NCBI RefSeq assembly: GCF_027595985.1
Contig: NC_073302.1
Coordinates: 404,424,503 to 404,488,502, forward strand
Source: Sorex araneus
Taxonomy: Eukaryota > Chordata > Mammalia > Eulipotyphla > Soricidae
Length of the DNA: 64,000 bases
Direction: 5' to 3'
This document shows, piece after piece, positions 41,879-56,865 of this stretch. Position numbers and translations under genes: made by a program. How positions within the stretch are numbered: the first letter of the stretch is position 1; each line of letters opens with the position of its first letter. The notes beneath the pieces are model-generated. The model was given only the letters and a program-made list of their open reading frames with translations. It did not search any database and was not told the origin of the DNA.

Positions 41879-43636
41879 AGACTCACTGGTCAGGCTGGCG
41901 GGTGCCCCGGGCCTGCCAGGTGCCAGTGCTCCGGCCCCACAGGGGGACCTCACCAGAAGCCAGAAGGAGAGACACGGACACACGGAATTGAGCAGAAAGC
42001 GAATGGTCCAAGACCCACACCAGGAGGGAAAAAGGACATTCAAACTGGGGGAAGGAGGCTGAGAATGGATCACCAGCAGTGAGGGGACCCGAAGGGACGC
42101 CCAGGGGTACAATGGGCAGGAGAGGAGGAAAACGGTAGACGGGTTCCGCAGGGCACGCACGCGAGGAGGGCCAGTGGGCAGGCCAAAGGAACCCCAGGCT
42201 TGGGGGTCTAGCACCCGTGCACGTTTCCCGCCATCCAGTTGAAGAATGAGCACAACTCCCTGAGACTTGGTTCTCGGGAACAGAGACAAAGGAAAAGGAC
42301 TGAGGCAGTCAGAAAAAAGAATAAAAAAGAATGGGAAGACGAGCACTGGAACAGCGGCCACTAGACGGCACTGGGTAAGGCTGAGGCCCCGGCTGGCCAT
42401 CCGGCCTCACGGCCAGAGAACGGAGACACATGCTGGGCAGCCCCCGACACCCCACTCAGCACCGGGGCCTGAGGCAGCAGAGCTGTGGTGAGGGGACGAG
42501 GCCTGGATACTTAAGGAGGAAGGGACCATCCGCCTCACACCCCGGGGTTGCCTTTCTCACAGCCTCTCACAGGAGCTGATGACATGAAGCCACCTGAGGA
42601 AAACACTACGTTCCAACAGACACAGCATCATCAACAGTGCTGTTTCTCTGCGTTTAGTACCCCTCACTGACCATCAGAGACTAATCATCTCTTCAGACGC
42701 TTTTTGTGGTCCCTTGGGTCAGGTTTCTAAGGAGTGAACTGGCCCGCAGCAAATCCCAACAGAGAGCGAATGCCTCCCCGCTAGAGAACACGGAGGAAGT
42801 AAAGGGGAACCTGCTGGTGCTTCTCGCTACCTCTTACCAGTGTGTCGGCAGCTCCTGGTACCATGCAACTGACTACAACACCCCCCGCCGTGCAAACACA
42901 GGGACGGACAGTCCTGCAGGCGGCTGTCCAAACCAATCGCAACCACTGGCACCATGATGGGAGCCAGCGGCCTTACCTGGGCAAGGCCCGCTCCAGCCTG
43001 ACGTCACAGTTCACAATACCAGGGACACCTGCAACCCCTTCCTAAGCACAGGAGCTTATTCCTGGTACTCAGTCCAGTATCAGGATCAAGAGGCTCAGTC
43101 ACCTCAGCCGATTCCAGACTTAGGTGGACATTAAGGATTTACACTGTCCCTGCTAGCAGCTGGATGTTTTCTTCACACTGGAAATACTCACAGATGAATC
43201 GAGAATGGAAGGAATTAAAATAAACAACTCTGGCCTATCCTGCCAAGTGGCTTTACTTTGCTATTGACAACAACGTAGCAAAACCAGAGAAATAACACGG
43301 GGAATGAGGAGGGGGTTGGGAGGAGGTGTGTTCTGGGCAGGACCCTGCAGGGGGAGACTGCAGAGGGAGCTGGGGTGGGAGGAGGTCTGGCAGCAAGTCC
43401 AAAGAGGACAATGGAACAGACTTTTCAGAAACTAGTAAAAAGTCAGTAGAGGAGGTGGGCAAAGAGTTTGTTTTGTTTTAAGCCAGGACCAAATCCAGGG
43501 CCCCTCACATGCAGGAGTATGATCCCACTGATAAATCCTATCTCCGGCCCCTTGATAAATAGGTTTTAGTGCAGTTAAATACAACCCAAACATCAGTGTA
43601 TGTTTATAGTTTATATCTATTTATATAACATATTTT

Positions 43637-43730
43637 TAGCACTGCTGTCCCATTGTTTGATTTGCTCGAGAGGGCACCAGTAACGTCTCCATTGCGAGAC
43701 TTGTTACTGCTTTTGGCATATCAAATATGC
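43637..43730 (-). repeat. SINE second body, antisense (left arm of inverted pair)
   Basis: GCACTGCTGTCCCATTGTTT ... CTCCATTGCGAGACTTGTTA, then TTTTGGCATATCAAATATGC at 43711-43730. Confidence 0.82.
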
Positions 43731-43871
43731 AATATATTTATATATTTATATTATATAGATAGTTATTATCTATAAAATATAATTCATTTGTATATTTATA
43801 CATTATACTAATTATATGTATTTTGTACATTTACATATATATTAATTATATATTTATACTAATTTATACTA
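43731..43871. repeat. AT-rich low-complexity core
   Basis: About 140 bases of nearly pure A/T (TATATTTATATTATATAG and similar) between the two inverted SINE bodies. Confidence 0.85.
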
Positions 43872-44132
43872 ATCTCCTCTTGGAGAGCCCAGCAAGCTAC
43901 CGAGAGTATCCGCCCATATGAGCAGAGCCTGGCAAGCCACCCGGGGCATATTTGATATGCCAAAACTAGTAACGATAGGTCTCATTCCCCTGACCTTGAA
44001 AGAGCCTCCAATCGTTGCAAAGATGAGTAAGGAGAGGCTGCTGAAATCTCAGGGCTGGGGAGGAATAGCCGCCACTGGTGCCCGCTTGAGAAAATCCACA
44101 AACAATGGGATGACACTGATACAGTGATATAC
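43872..44132 (+). repeat. SINE second body, sense, long form (right arm of inverted pair)
   Basis: CTCCTCTTGGAGAGCCCAGC, AAGCTACCGAGAGTATCCGC, GCATATTTGATATGCCAAAA at 43946-43965, an 80-base middle absent from the other copies (CATTCCCCTGACCTTGAAAG ...), and CAATGGGATGACACTGATAC. Confidence 0.82.
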
Positions 44133-44619
44133 TAATTGTAACTATATTTACAGATTATTGTCCTGATGTTTTCGACACATAAGACACTGTTAAAATAATA
44201 TGAATAATAACAAAAACAGTCTGCAGACATGGTCAACTCCAGTCCAGGAGAGTGGAAGTTTAACCCAGAGACAGACCCTGGTTCTAGAAAGCAGAGCACC
44301 TGACCGTGTACCCCCGACCCACCACCCCTAACCTCCAAAACTGGAGTTGTGTAAAAAGAATATAAGCCAACTTGAATATTTCACACCAACCAACTCTGCG
44401 AGGGGGGTGGGGAGGCTTTTGAGGCCAGGGGTATGGCTCAAGGGGTGGAGCTCATGCGGAATCTCTGTAAGGCCTGGGGTTCTGTCCCCAACACAACTGG
44501 GTTACTAGGAACTGCCAGACCAGCCTGAGCATGTGGCCAATCACAACAATAATTTTTTTAAAGAGTTTTTTAAACACAGCACTGCATTTTTCAAACCCAG
44601 AGCTTTTTGAAAAACAGTC

Positions 44620-44790
44620 CAGCAGGTAGGGGGCTTGTCTTGCATACTGCCGACTTGGGTTCTATCCCCAGACCCCATATGGTCCCCTGAGTAATGCCAA
44701 GAGCAATTTCTAAGTGCAGAGCTCAGAGTAAGGTCCTGAGCATCTGCGGATGTGACCCAAAAAGCAAAATAAAATAAAATAAAATAAAAG
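44620..44790 (+). repeat. SOR-type SINE, sense, with (AAAAT) tail
   Basis: CCAGCAGGTAGGGGGCTTGT, CCCCATATGGTCCCCTGAGT and GCGGATGTGACCCAAAAAGC; tail expanded to four AAAAT units. Confidence 0.88.
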
Positions 44791-44869
44791 CTACAAGTTA
44801 TTCAAAAGCATGATGACCACTGGCAAGAGGGAAAGAGACTGTGTGGGTCTGAGACACGTGAGAGAGAAT

Positions 44870-44892
44870 GGGGGTGTGGGGGTGGGGCGGGG
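44870..44892 (+). other. G-quadruplex-type motif
   Basis: GGGGGTGTGGGGGTGGGGCG plus GGG: four runs of at least four G with loops of 3, 1 and 1 bases. Confidence 0.85.
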
Positions 44893-45861
44893 AGTGTCTC
44901 CAGAAGAGTCAGACAGTGCCTCACCCCTCCCAGACACACTATCCCACACATCACTTCCTTCTGTGCTATAGTGGCTCAGGATCAACTGGCATTCTAATAC
45001 AGGAAATGCTTTCCCTGTGCTCCTATTTCCTGAGTTACGTACCCAAACTCATGAGCCAAATCTGAGAAGCCATGGACACTTCTGAATCAAGCTGATAGGT
45101 CAGAATCACAGGTGACAATGGGTACTTGCCACTGGCCTGGGGCGTGTGTGAAAAAAATGTGACCCTGTGGAGCCTTGACAAACTGAGTTAAAAGGTAGGA
45201 AAACCAGTTGGCATCACAGCACTATGTGATACAGGGGGGTGTGGAGGGGAGGGGAAGAAATGCACACCATGGGTTTCAGGTGCCACAAGTAGTGAGGTGG
45301 TGATGTATCTAAGATCTAAGAACAAACGCAGAGGTGCTGGATTCTCATGTGAGAGCATCTTCAAACCGGAGTGATCAGTGCGGGGCATTAGGAGGGGAGA
45401 AGTCTACCCCCACCCTGAGGATGAGTCATTACTGCTAGGGGTAACCGCCGGTGAGCAGGACGCCCCCACCACCACAGGGGAGGGGGCTGGAGGATTTCCT
45501 GGACCAACAACAATTCTTTTGCCACGTGAAAAACAAGCTTGTCAGTAGCAGGAGCAAATGAGATTTGAGTTTTTTCACTGCAGCCACACTGCACCAATAG
45601 GAATGCCTCGCATCTGCCTGCCCAAGCTACCCATGGCGTGTCATGTGTGCGTGATATGGCTTTCATGCTTAAAATAAGGTTCGGAGTAAGTCCCCATGAC
45701 ATTTAAGTCCACTGCACCTCCTCTAAGATTCTGTGAAAATTACAATGGCAGCATACTATCATTAGAAACCAGTAGAGAATAAGACGCTTCTCCCTCAGTA
45801 TGGACAAAGAGCAGGCACATTTTTCCATAAGTAGAAACCAACTAAACCCAAACCCTAGACT

Positions 45862-45985
45862 ATCAGATAGCAGGTGGGGTGCTGGTCTCCCTGGGGCCGG
45901 CCCAGGTTGGATCCCTGGCAACTCTGAATTCCTTCGAGCACCACCGGGAGTGATCCACACACACCCCCGACCTCCAAAAAAGGGG
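45862..45985 (+). repeat. SOR-type SINE, sense, diverged
   Basis: GATAGCAGGTGGGGTGCTGG, CCCAGGTTGGATCCCTGGCA and CGAGCACCACCGGGAGTGAT. Confidence 0.7.
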
Positions 45986-46168
45986 TGGAAGCTGTGAGAT
46001 TTGGAAGGATTTTTCCAAATGTCTAATGTCACTGTCTATAAAAAGAGAATGAGAAAAGCTCAGAAAAGGGAACGGATAGATATAAAATTATTTTAAATTA
46101 CATTACTTCAATCACAAGGAAGTAGTTGTGGTGTTTTTTTTTTTTTTTTTTTTAAAGAAACAAAGTCA

Positions 46169-47627
<1,459 letters not shown>

Positions 47628-49174
47628 CTACAACATGTTAAGAAAATACCAAAGGTCAGCTAGCTTCTTTTTCAAGCACTGCACAATAGAATGAATGCTG
47701 ACAATGTGGCAAATACCAACAGGTTATTATCCACGCCCCCCACCCCCCTCCCCAGGCCATAGTCTATTAAAATCGCATGCCCAGACATACCAGCACCTTG
47801 TGGCTATGGTGAGGTCAAACCACCATCAATAACAGAGTTTTGCCTAATTGCAATTAATGAACCAACTGGGAGATCCTGCCCGCCAAGAAACAGAGCTTAA
47901 ATGCAGGAAGTCCCTTTGGTGTAGACTCCACAGAGAATTGAATGAGCGAACACGCGCATCCTTTGAACTAGGAGCACCTCTTGCAAGTTTTCCATGCTGA
48001 TGCCAAGATATAGAGCCACAAGCTGCCTCCCCTCTTCTAACATGCCTGACTGAAAAGCCTGCCCACAGAGGTGTGCCATCTGACGCAGTGCTGGGAACGT
48101 CAAGTTCTGTCTTGGGGCCTTACTAACAGCCAAGACTGGGTGAACTATCACAAATGAGCATATGAATTAAAGGAAGGTCGGGAGAGGAAAAAACAAAAAA
48201 ACAAACAAACAAAAAAAGAAATAATCCCAGGTCTGTCTCCAGACACAGGCATGTGACTGGGAGCGTGCCTGTCTCCCGAACTCAGCCATGAGCCGAAAGA
48301 TAGGGAGTGGCCCCGCTCCAGAGCAGGCCAGGGGCTGTTCCCCTGACAGCTCTGCCATGCACTGAGACATCTATTCCAGCAATCTTCACATCTGGATTTC
48401 CCTTTCAGATCATTTTGATACACAGAGCTCTTTTAAAACTTGTAGGTGCCTCTTGTCCACGCATGTGAGCTCAGACACGCCCACACTTTATTCTTTCTCT
48501 AAGATTATATATCGAGAAGAAATATTGTTATACAGAAATTCATTTCTGTAGACAGTCAATGGTAAGATTCTTCTACTGGAACCAAGCCAGGCTTAGATCT
48601 ATAAGAATACCATTTTATTTCAAGCAGCATTTCTTTTTATTGGACTACGTGTACTAAAATAGAGGAGCACAAAATCGGGCAGATTCTTTCATATTGGCTA
48701 AAATACAAGAAAGACCAATAGTTTTAAATAAAACCCCAGAAATCAAATGAAAAAAAATATGGAGTGACTTTGGAATGATCATATTCAACCCTGATGCCAC
48801 CATCTTTCAGTTTACCAGATAATGAGGAGCACAGCGCCCCCAACAGGGTACAAGGAAAATAAAGATGGAACCTGGAAAGATTTGCATCAGACTAATTATA
48901 AGAATCACGTCAACTGACCGAAACAATAAAGCATTTATCGAAAGGCAGCATTTCTAAACAACTGTATTTTAAATTAAATTACATGAGGAGATCTGCAGCT
49001 CACAGAGAAAGGCACAAAAACTAAAGCTAATCCCTCGAACAATTCTTGAATGAAAAACTGTTATAAAAAGAAACAGAAAGATTGGTACAGTCGAATTTAA
49101 TGATAGAAAGATCACACAAGCATGATCATTTACATTTGACATGAAACTGAGTAGCTGTATACGTGACTACTTAC
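47628..49174 (-). other. SRPK2 intron, 1.5 kb
   Basis: No SINE recognised. It holds an A/CAAA-rich stretch near 48186-48222 and an antisense open frame (47897-48151) that resembles nothing I know. Confidence 0.6.
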
Positions 49175-49200
49175 AGGTTTTTGTTGTGGAGCAGTACTCA
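49175..49200 (-). CDS. SRPK2: SRPK2 26-nt microexon
   Basis: It completes Val, then STAPQQKP. Acceptor TTCTGTTTTAG, donor CCT|GTAAGT. The residues match SRPK2 between the catalytic-loop exon and the lysine-rich spacer. Being 26 nt, its omission shifts the frame and meets a stop after about 20 codons. Confidence 0.93.
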
Positions 49201-50935
<1,735 letters not shown>

Positions 50936-51394
50936 TGTAGTTCTGGCACCCCTCCCCCCATTTCAATGTCAATCATTCTGCAGATAATTTATGTTCAAGG
51001 AGGCAAAATGCATCTCTATATGCGGTGCTAAGGATCAGACCCAGGTCAGCCACATGCCAAATAAATGCCTTACCAACTATACTAGCTTTCTGGTCCAAGG
51101 TTCCAGATTTTTAAAACACTGGTTATTGCATTTAGACTGGGTTGGATTTCTGTATAAAGCACAACTTGTGCCATCTGACAATGAACACAGGAAAAGACTT
51201 TACCACTGGGACAAATTAAGTGGGTTAATTAAAACACAGCGAATCATTAAAGAGCAGGAAACCATAAAGAGACAGTGCAGTGCAGCATTGAAACACAACC
51301 TTGGGGCTCAAGCTGATCTTAACTGAAGCTGTCTGAGCATGACCTCTCCCTATTTTTATAAAATAACAGGGGCAATAGCTGTTGGGAGTAACAT

Positions 51395-51530
51395 TACAAT
51401 CTAAAGCAGGTACAGTGATTGCACATGGATGACCCTGATTTGATCCCTGGTACCCCATATGGTCACCTGAGCTCTATCGGGAGTAATCCCTGAGTACAGA
51501 GCCAGGAGTAAGCCCTACCAATATGGCATC
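51395..51530 (+). repeat. SOR-type SINE, sense, 5' truncated
   Basis: GATTTGATCCCTGGTACCCC, ATATGGTCACCTGAGC and GTACAGAGCCAGGAGTAAGC. Confidence 0.8.
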
Positions 51531-52987
51531 AGACATAGCACATACCTCAAATTTTAAGGCTGAGCAAGGATCAGGACACTTGATTAAAAAACAACAAAAA
51601 CAAACCAGAACACCTCAAGGCCTTCAACATAAATGGAAAGCCAAAATAAGTGAGAAGACATGGATGGATAGTGACTAAACAACCATGAATTTGCTAATCT
51701 GGGACTTTAAAAATAACATACATTTTCTTTCAAACTTAGGAAATGGTTTTATTTATCAAAATTAGCATGTATTTCTGTTCTCACTTAGTGAGGTCTAAAG
51801 AAATAAATTACCCCCAAATCCAGACTCAAACAATGATGATGAGCAAACTATTAATGGGTTATGATGAGTAACTATGATTTATGCAGAATAACTAGGGACT
51901 ACGCAAATTATAAATGAATCAAGACTGACAACGAAGACTAGATTTCCTCTTGCAAGATGTGAAAAACGGTGAAAAGGAGTGTTAAAGAACTGCCTCCTCT
52001 GTTGCTGTCATGAGTGAAATGCTGGCTCTTTCCTGCCTAGCTGCCTTCCCCCTCAACAACAGCAGGAGGCAGCAGAGGCTGTGGAGAGGCCTTGCTAGCA
52101 GGCTGCCAGCAGTTGGAGCTCAGAAGGCCAGGGCAGCCCACAGCCTCCCTGGGCAGGGCCTGGATTACTCCAGGGAAGTCAAGCTTGCAGGGCTCAGCAA
52201 TGCAGTGCCAGTCCAGAACTAACGAGCTATCTAGTGGTGGCTTCCTCTCTCTGACCTCAAATTCAGCTATAATGAAAAACTGCCTGATCAAGATACCACT
52301 GAGGTTTCTTAGTATTTATGTGCCTGTGATAAAAACAGACCCATTACTGGTGTTAACATCATAAACTTGCTCCTCACTGCAACAGGCTGGCACAGCTCGC
52401 TTGAAGTTTTAAATAATCTCAAAATCTGGCAGATAGAAGGAACATACTGAGAACTCAAAGACTTAGCTCAGCAATGGCTCAACAATCAAGAGATAAGTCA
52501 CCCTCAAATCGGGAACTGCAAAGGGAAATCTTCCCAACTGCTGATGCTGATGCCCTGGGTCCTGGCAGTGCTTAGGAGGACTGTGTGGTGCCTGGAAGGA
52601 GGTAGAGGCACACAAGGCAAGAGCCTCGCAGGCGATACCGTCTCTTCATACCCTGGCTTATTTTGACTGGTCACAAGACAAGTTCACGCTTCCCCCCATC
52701 CCCACCGGTCCTGTCCCCACTCTGAAACAAAGGACACAGAGTATGGACACATGGTTACCCCGGGTTCCAAAGTCCCTGTAGAATAAGGGAAAGCCAACAG
52801 GAAGCCAATGGGGCTGGGGGAAGGGCGTGGGAAACCAGGAGCACTCTCCCAACATACTGACTCTTTCCAGAACAGCTAATACCCAAGGAGAGTAGAGACG
52901 AGGGCCAGGATATTGCTCCATGGTTGGAAGCCTGCCAACGGGCTGGGGGAGAAGGCAGCTGGAATAAAGAAGGGATCACTACATCAA

Positions 52988-53299
52988 TGATAGTTGGCGG
53001 GATGACTCAGGATAAGAGATGTGTGCTGAAAGTAGATACAGGACCAAACATGATGGCCTCTCATTATCTGTATTGCAACCCATAATGCCCAAAAGTAGAG
53101 AGAAACTAGGAAATTGCCATTCCTTCAGAGGCAGGGTGTGGGCTGGGGAGGGGTTCACGGGAGGGAAACTGGGACATTGGTGGTGGTACATGTGCACTGG
53201 TAGAGGGAAGGGGTTTTCAATGGTTTTCAATCATTGTATGACTGAAATTCAAACATGATAGCTGTGTCATGCTGATTTGTTTAAAAAAACAAAAAAAAA
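52988..53299 (+). mobile_element. L1 3' end, + strand
   Basis: GATGTGTGCTGAAAGTAGAT, CTGTATTGCAACCCATAATG, GGGACATTGGTGGTGGTACA, TTGTATGACTGAAATTCAAA and an A-rich tail. Same family as 25777-26093. Confidence 0.8.
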
Positions 53300-53839
53300 T
53301 GCAGTCAAACTCTAGAGGCACTCTTCTCACTCCTAGCCAACCAAAGCTGACAAGTACATCTCCCTCTCTTCCTCAGTAGGACAGGTAAGGCCAATGCTCC
53401 AGGTGTCTTCTGACAAGCATGTGATTAAGCCGAATCGAGAAAGGAGAAACAGAGGAGGTAACCATGACAGTCACACACTCAAAGGATTCAGGGGTTCTGG
53501 CCTTCTCTACTCAGTCCTGAAGCGGCCTTCCTTCAGCGCCCATTCAAATGGACTCGGCAAGAATCCAAGCAGCTGTACCTCTAACCAGAGTCAGCAAGGC
53601 GACTGTACCCGGGGGAGCGGAGAGCGCGCACGCATCATCCTGGCGGAAAGGCGCCAACGCTTGGCGAGGAACAGGACCATATGGACACCACATTGGACAC
53701 ATTTAAGAATGTAAAAATGTTTACCAATTTAAATTACTCTTCCCGGTCTAAAATGGAACAACCATGGCTCATTGATAATGAAGAACAGTAAAATAACGAC
53801 AGTAAGTGCTAAGCGTAGAGAAAATCATTCCCTGGTAAT

Positions 53840-53858
53840 GGGGGGGGGGGGGGGGGGG
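53840..53858 (+). repeat. G19 homopolymer
   Basis: Nineteen consecutive G; C19 in the SRPK2 transcript. Its length should be treated with caution because homopolymers are assembly-error prone. Confidence 0.9.
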
Positions 53859-54412
53859 AGAACCAACTGGGATGCATAAGACCAGAGCCCCTCAAGAAAC
53901 CCAGAGGGTCCAAGAGCCCACAGAAGGCTTGGGGGGGGAAACGAGAAAAAACACTGGCAATTTTTAGGCATTTTTTTGGTTGCTTTGTTGAAGGGGGGGG
54001 GCTAGTAGGGAAGGAGGGCGTGACACCTAGCCATACTTGAGGAAAACTCCCAACTTTGTGCTCAGGGGGACCCTGTGATACCTGGGATGGAGCCTGGGGC
54101 CACTGGGCTATCTCTCTCTTTCTCCAGCACAGGGCACTGGTTAATAAAGTCCTAGTCACGTGCACAGAGGAGCAATATAGAAAGTTTCTCGTCACTGATG
54201 ATAGCACAGGTGGGGTTAAGGTGCTTACTCGCCCTAAAGTTGATGCCACTCTAAGTCCGGGCACACATTACAGTAGACCAAGCACAGCCAGAAGTGACCC
54301 CTGGGCACACAGAGCCAGGAGTAAAGACCCGGGGTATCACACACGAGCCCCAAAGCCAACAATTTTAGTATATAAAATCTAATGCTTTTACATTTTATTT
54401 TTCTTTGGGGAT

Positions 54413-54588
54413 GGGGGGGGGCGCGCAAGCGGCTCAATCTGAGCAGTGCTCACAAGCTACTTCAGGCTCTATGCTCTGAGGTCACTCTTGGCGGTGCTCA
54501 GGGATGAAGAACAAGCTCAGGGTCCAGCTCGGGCCTCCTGCATGCAAAGCATATGCTGCAGCCCGCTGAGCAACTCTGTGGCCCTGCG
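54413..54588 (-). repeat. SOR-type SINE, antisense, diverged
   Basis: GAGCAGTGCTCACAAGCTAC, GAGGTCACTCTTGGCGGTGC and CCTCCTGCATGCAAAGCATA. Confidence 0.65.
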
Positions 54589-54994
54589 CTTCGGAAGCGT
54601 ATGATCGCCAGCTCTACTTTGATTAAGAAAGCCATTTGTGACGGGGGAATGACTGCATACATTTCACAAAGAAATGTTCAGAAAAATGCTCCAAAACATT
54701 TCATTGTAGACAATTTCATACTTGCAAAACGTGAGCGTGGATTCTGGAGTTACATCACCTGATTTCAAACCTTGGTTCCATCAGAGTAACTGTGGGATTG
54801 AAGCAAATTTTCTTTTTTGAAATAAGATACTGGATGTTGGGTTGGGGGGAGGGGGCCTCCACGACTGTTCCTTGAGACCAGTGACGTGGCGATGCTCGGG
54901 CCCGGCAGCATGCAGGGAACGGAGGGCCATGCTCCTGACACGCACCTTACCACATGAGTTATAGCCCAACTCCTGGATAAGACTCTTTTTGTTT

Positions 54995-55165
54995 TTGGTT
55001 TCAGGACCACACCCGGCGATGCTCCAAGCTAACTCCTGGCTCTGCATTCAGGAATCAATGGCGATTTTCGGGGGACCAAATGGGATGCCGGTGGGGCTTT
55101 TAAGAGGGGTGGGCCATATGCATGTCAAATGCCCTCCTCCTGTTCCATCACTCTGGTACCATCCT
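54995..55165 (-). repeat. SOR-type SINE, antisense
   Basis: GGACCACACCCGGCGATGCT, CTAACTCCTGGCTCTGCATT, GGGGACCAAATGGGATGCCG and ATGTCAAATGCCCTCC. Confidence 0.8.
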
Positions 55166-55291
55166 GAGGAAGATTCTTATCTTCTGTGTAACATGCCATG
55201 TAAAATGTAGAGACAGTTAAACCCCTGATCTAGCAAAATTGTGGTGTGGTGTAGCCAGGACAGATCAACACAAATAACAAGGTGAGGGAAC

Positions 55292-55405
55292 TGGGCTAGG
55301 GAGATAGCCCAAAGGGTTGAAACAGATGTGACACAGGTTCCAGCCATGGTACCATCTGGCCCCCCTGAGCACAGCCCAGGGCGTCCCCTAAACAACCCAG
55401 CAGAA
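55292..55405 (+). repeat. SOR-type SINE, sense, diverged
   Basis: GGGCTAGGGAGATAGCCCAA and TGGTACCATCTGGCCCCCCT; weak. Confidence 0.55.
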
Positions 55406-55559
55406 TTAGGCTCCCACCAAACAGAACCTCAAAGACAACATCGACATCAAAAAGCAAGGCCCTAAAAGAATATCACAAATGTAATAGAAAAAGTTCACTG
55501 ATTTCAAATGTTAGGGCAGCAGGGAGGCGGGGGATGGGGGGGAGAGAATACAGAAGAGA

Positions 55560-55702
55560 AGGTAATTAATTGCCTTGCATGAAGCCAATCCAGGTTTGAT
55601 TCGCAGGAGCAGGTACAATCCTGGAGCCCTGACACAGAGATCCCCAAGCCTGAAGCCAGGAGTAATTCTCAAGCACCACCAGATATGGTCCAAAAATAAA
55701 AT
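55560..55702 (+). repeat. SOR-type SINE, sense
   Basis: TTGCCTTGCATGAAGCCAAT, CCAGGTTTGATTCGCAGGAG and AGCCAGGAGTAATTCTCAAG. Confidence 0.75.
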
Positions 55703-55827
55703 GAAAATGGAAAATTTCTGGCACTAGAGTATTGTAGCAAAGACACCATAAAGCTTTCAAAATTAAAACATCACCTAATCTTTCAATTGCACATGAAAGT
55801 TGAACCCCATTTAAAAATAGCAAGGGC

Positions 55828-55985
55828 AGGGCCAGAGATAGTGCAGCAGCTTCCCCAAATATAGCTTACACTGCACACAGCAAACCTGGGTTCAATTAAA
55901 TTTGGTCCCCGTCCAAGCTGAACGCCAAGGAACAACCCCGGAGCACTGCCAGGTGTGCCCCAATACCAAAAAAAAAAAAAAAAAG
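55828..55985 (+). repeat. SOR-type SINE, sense
   Basis: GGGCCAGAGATAGTGCAGCA, CTTACACTGCACACAGCAAA and GGAGCACTGCCAGGTGTGCC with an A tail. Confidence 0.78.
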
Positions 55986-56353
55986 AGAGAGACAGCAAGG
56001 ACTTTTTAAGAAGTCATCACCTATGACACATTTGTAATGCCCCACAAATACTAAGTACTGCCAACACCTTTCCTATCAGTTTTAGAAATAAAAATTAGAT
56101 ATAAAATACAACTTGGCACCAAAATAATTAAAAGCAGCTGGGGGCGGTAACAGACAAGACTTCACACTCTGAGGCGAGGGGAGACACACGTTTGGTGGCG
56201 TGAGTTTTCAACCTCCAGCACCAGCAGCCAAGGTCACCAGGGCTGTATGAGTGCTAAAACTTAATCAGGGGATAATAAATTACAGGAACCTATTACACAG
56301 CCCATGATTCAGTCATGTGTAAGATTAACAAAAGCTCTGTCCTGAGAGATTAA

Positions 56354-56530
56354 CTGGAGCTGGAGAGCAAGTATAGTGGGCAAAGGCACTTGCCTTGCAG
56401 ACAGCAGACTTGGGCTCGATCCCTGGCATCCCATACCACCCCCAGAGCACCAACAGGAGCGATTCTGAGTGCAGAGTCAGGTGTAGGTCCCTGAACACAG
56501 CTGGAGTTGATGCAAAATAAAATAAAAGGA
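56354..56530 (+). repeat. SOR-type SINE, sense
   Basis: CTGGAGCTGGAGAGCAAGTA, GGCACTTGCCTTGCAGACAG, GGGCTCGATCCCTGGCATCC and AGTGCAGAGTCAGGTGTAGG. Confidence 0.85.
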
Positions 56531-56696
56531 AAGGACAGATAACTGTCGAAAACATTTCTGGATCACATACTACATGAAAAAGCGACAGAAGTGGAACTCC
56601 AATGTCATAGTGCAAGGGCCACTCTGTGCAGGCCACAGTGGGTGATGCTGTTTATCAGGAGCCAACAAAGTAAAGATAAAAATTTAAAAAGCTGTG

Positions 56697-56865
56697 GGGC
56701 CGGAGCGATAGCACAGCGGGTAGGGCGTTTGCCTTGCACGCGGCCGACCCGGGTTCGATCCCCGGCATCCCATATGGTCCCCCAAGCACCGCCAGGAGTA
56801 GTTCCTGAGTGCAAAGCCAGGAGTAACCCCTGAGCATCACTGGGTGTGACCCAAAAAGAAAAAAA
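56697..56865 (+). repeat. Youngest-looking SOR-type SINE, sense, with 17-bp target-site duplication
   Basis: Full-length and closest to consensus: GGGCCGGAGCGATAGCACAG, CGGGTAGGGCGTTTGCCTTG, CACGCGGCCGACCCGGGTTC, GATCCCCGGCATCCC and an A-rich tail. Perfect flanking duplication AAATTTAAAAAGCTGTG at 56680-56696 and 56866-56882. Confidence 0.97.

Noticed and set aside
56697-56865. tRNA-like A and B boxes (GGTTCGATCCC) that could suggest a tRNA gene
   Set aside because: They belong to the tRNA-derived SINE head; no cloverleaf with a proper acceptor stem, and the element continues into the SINE body and A tail.
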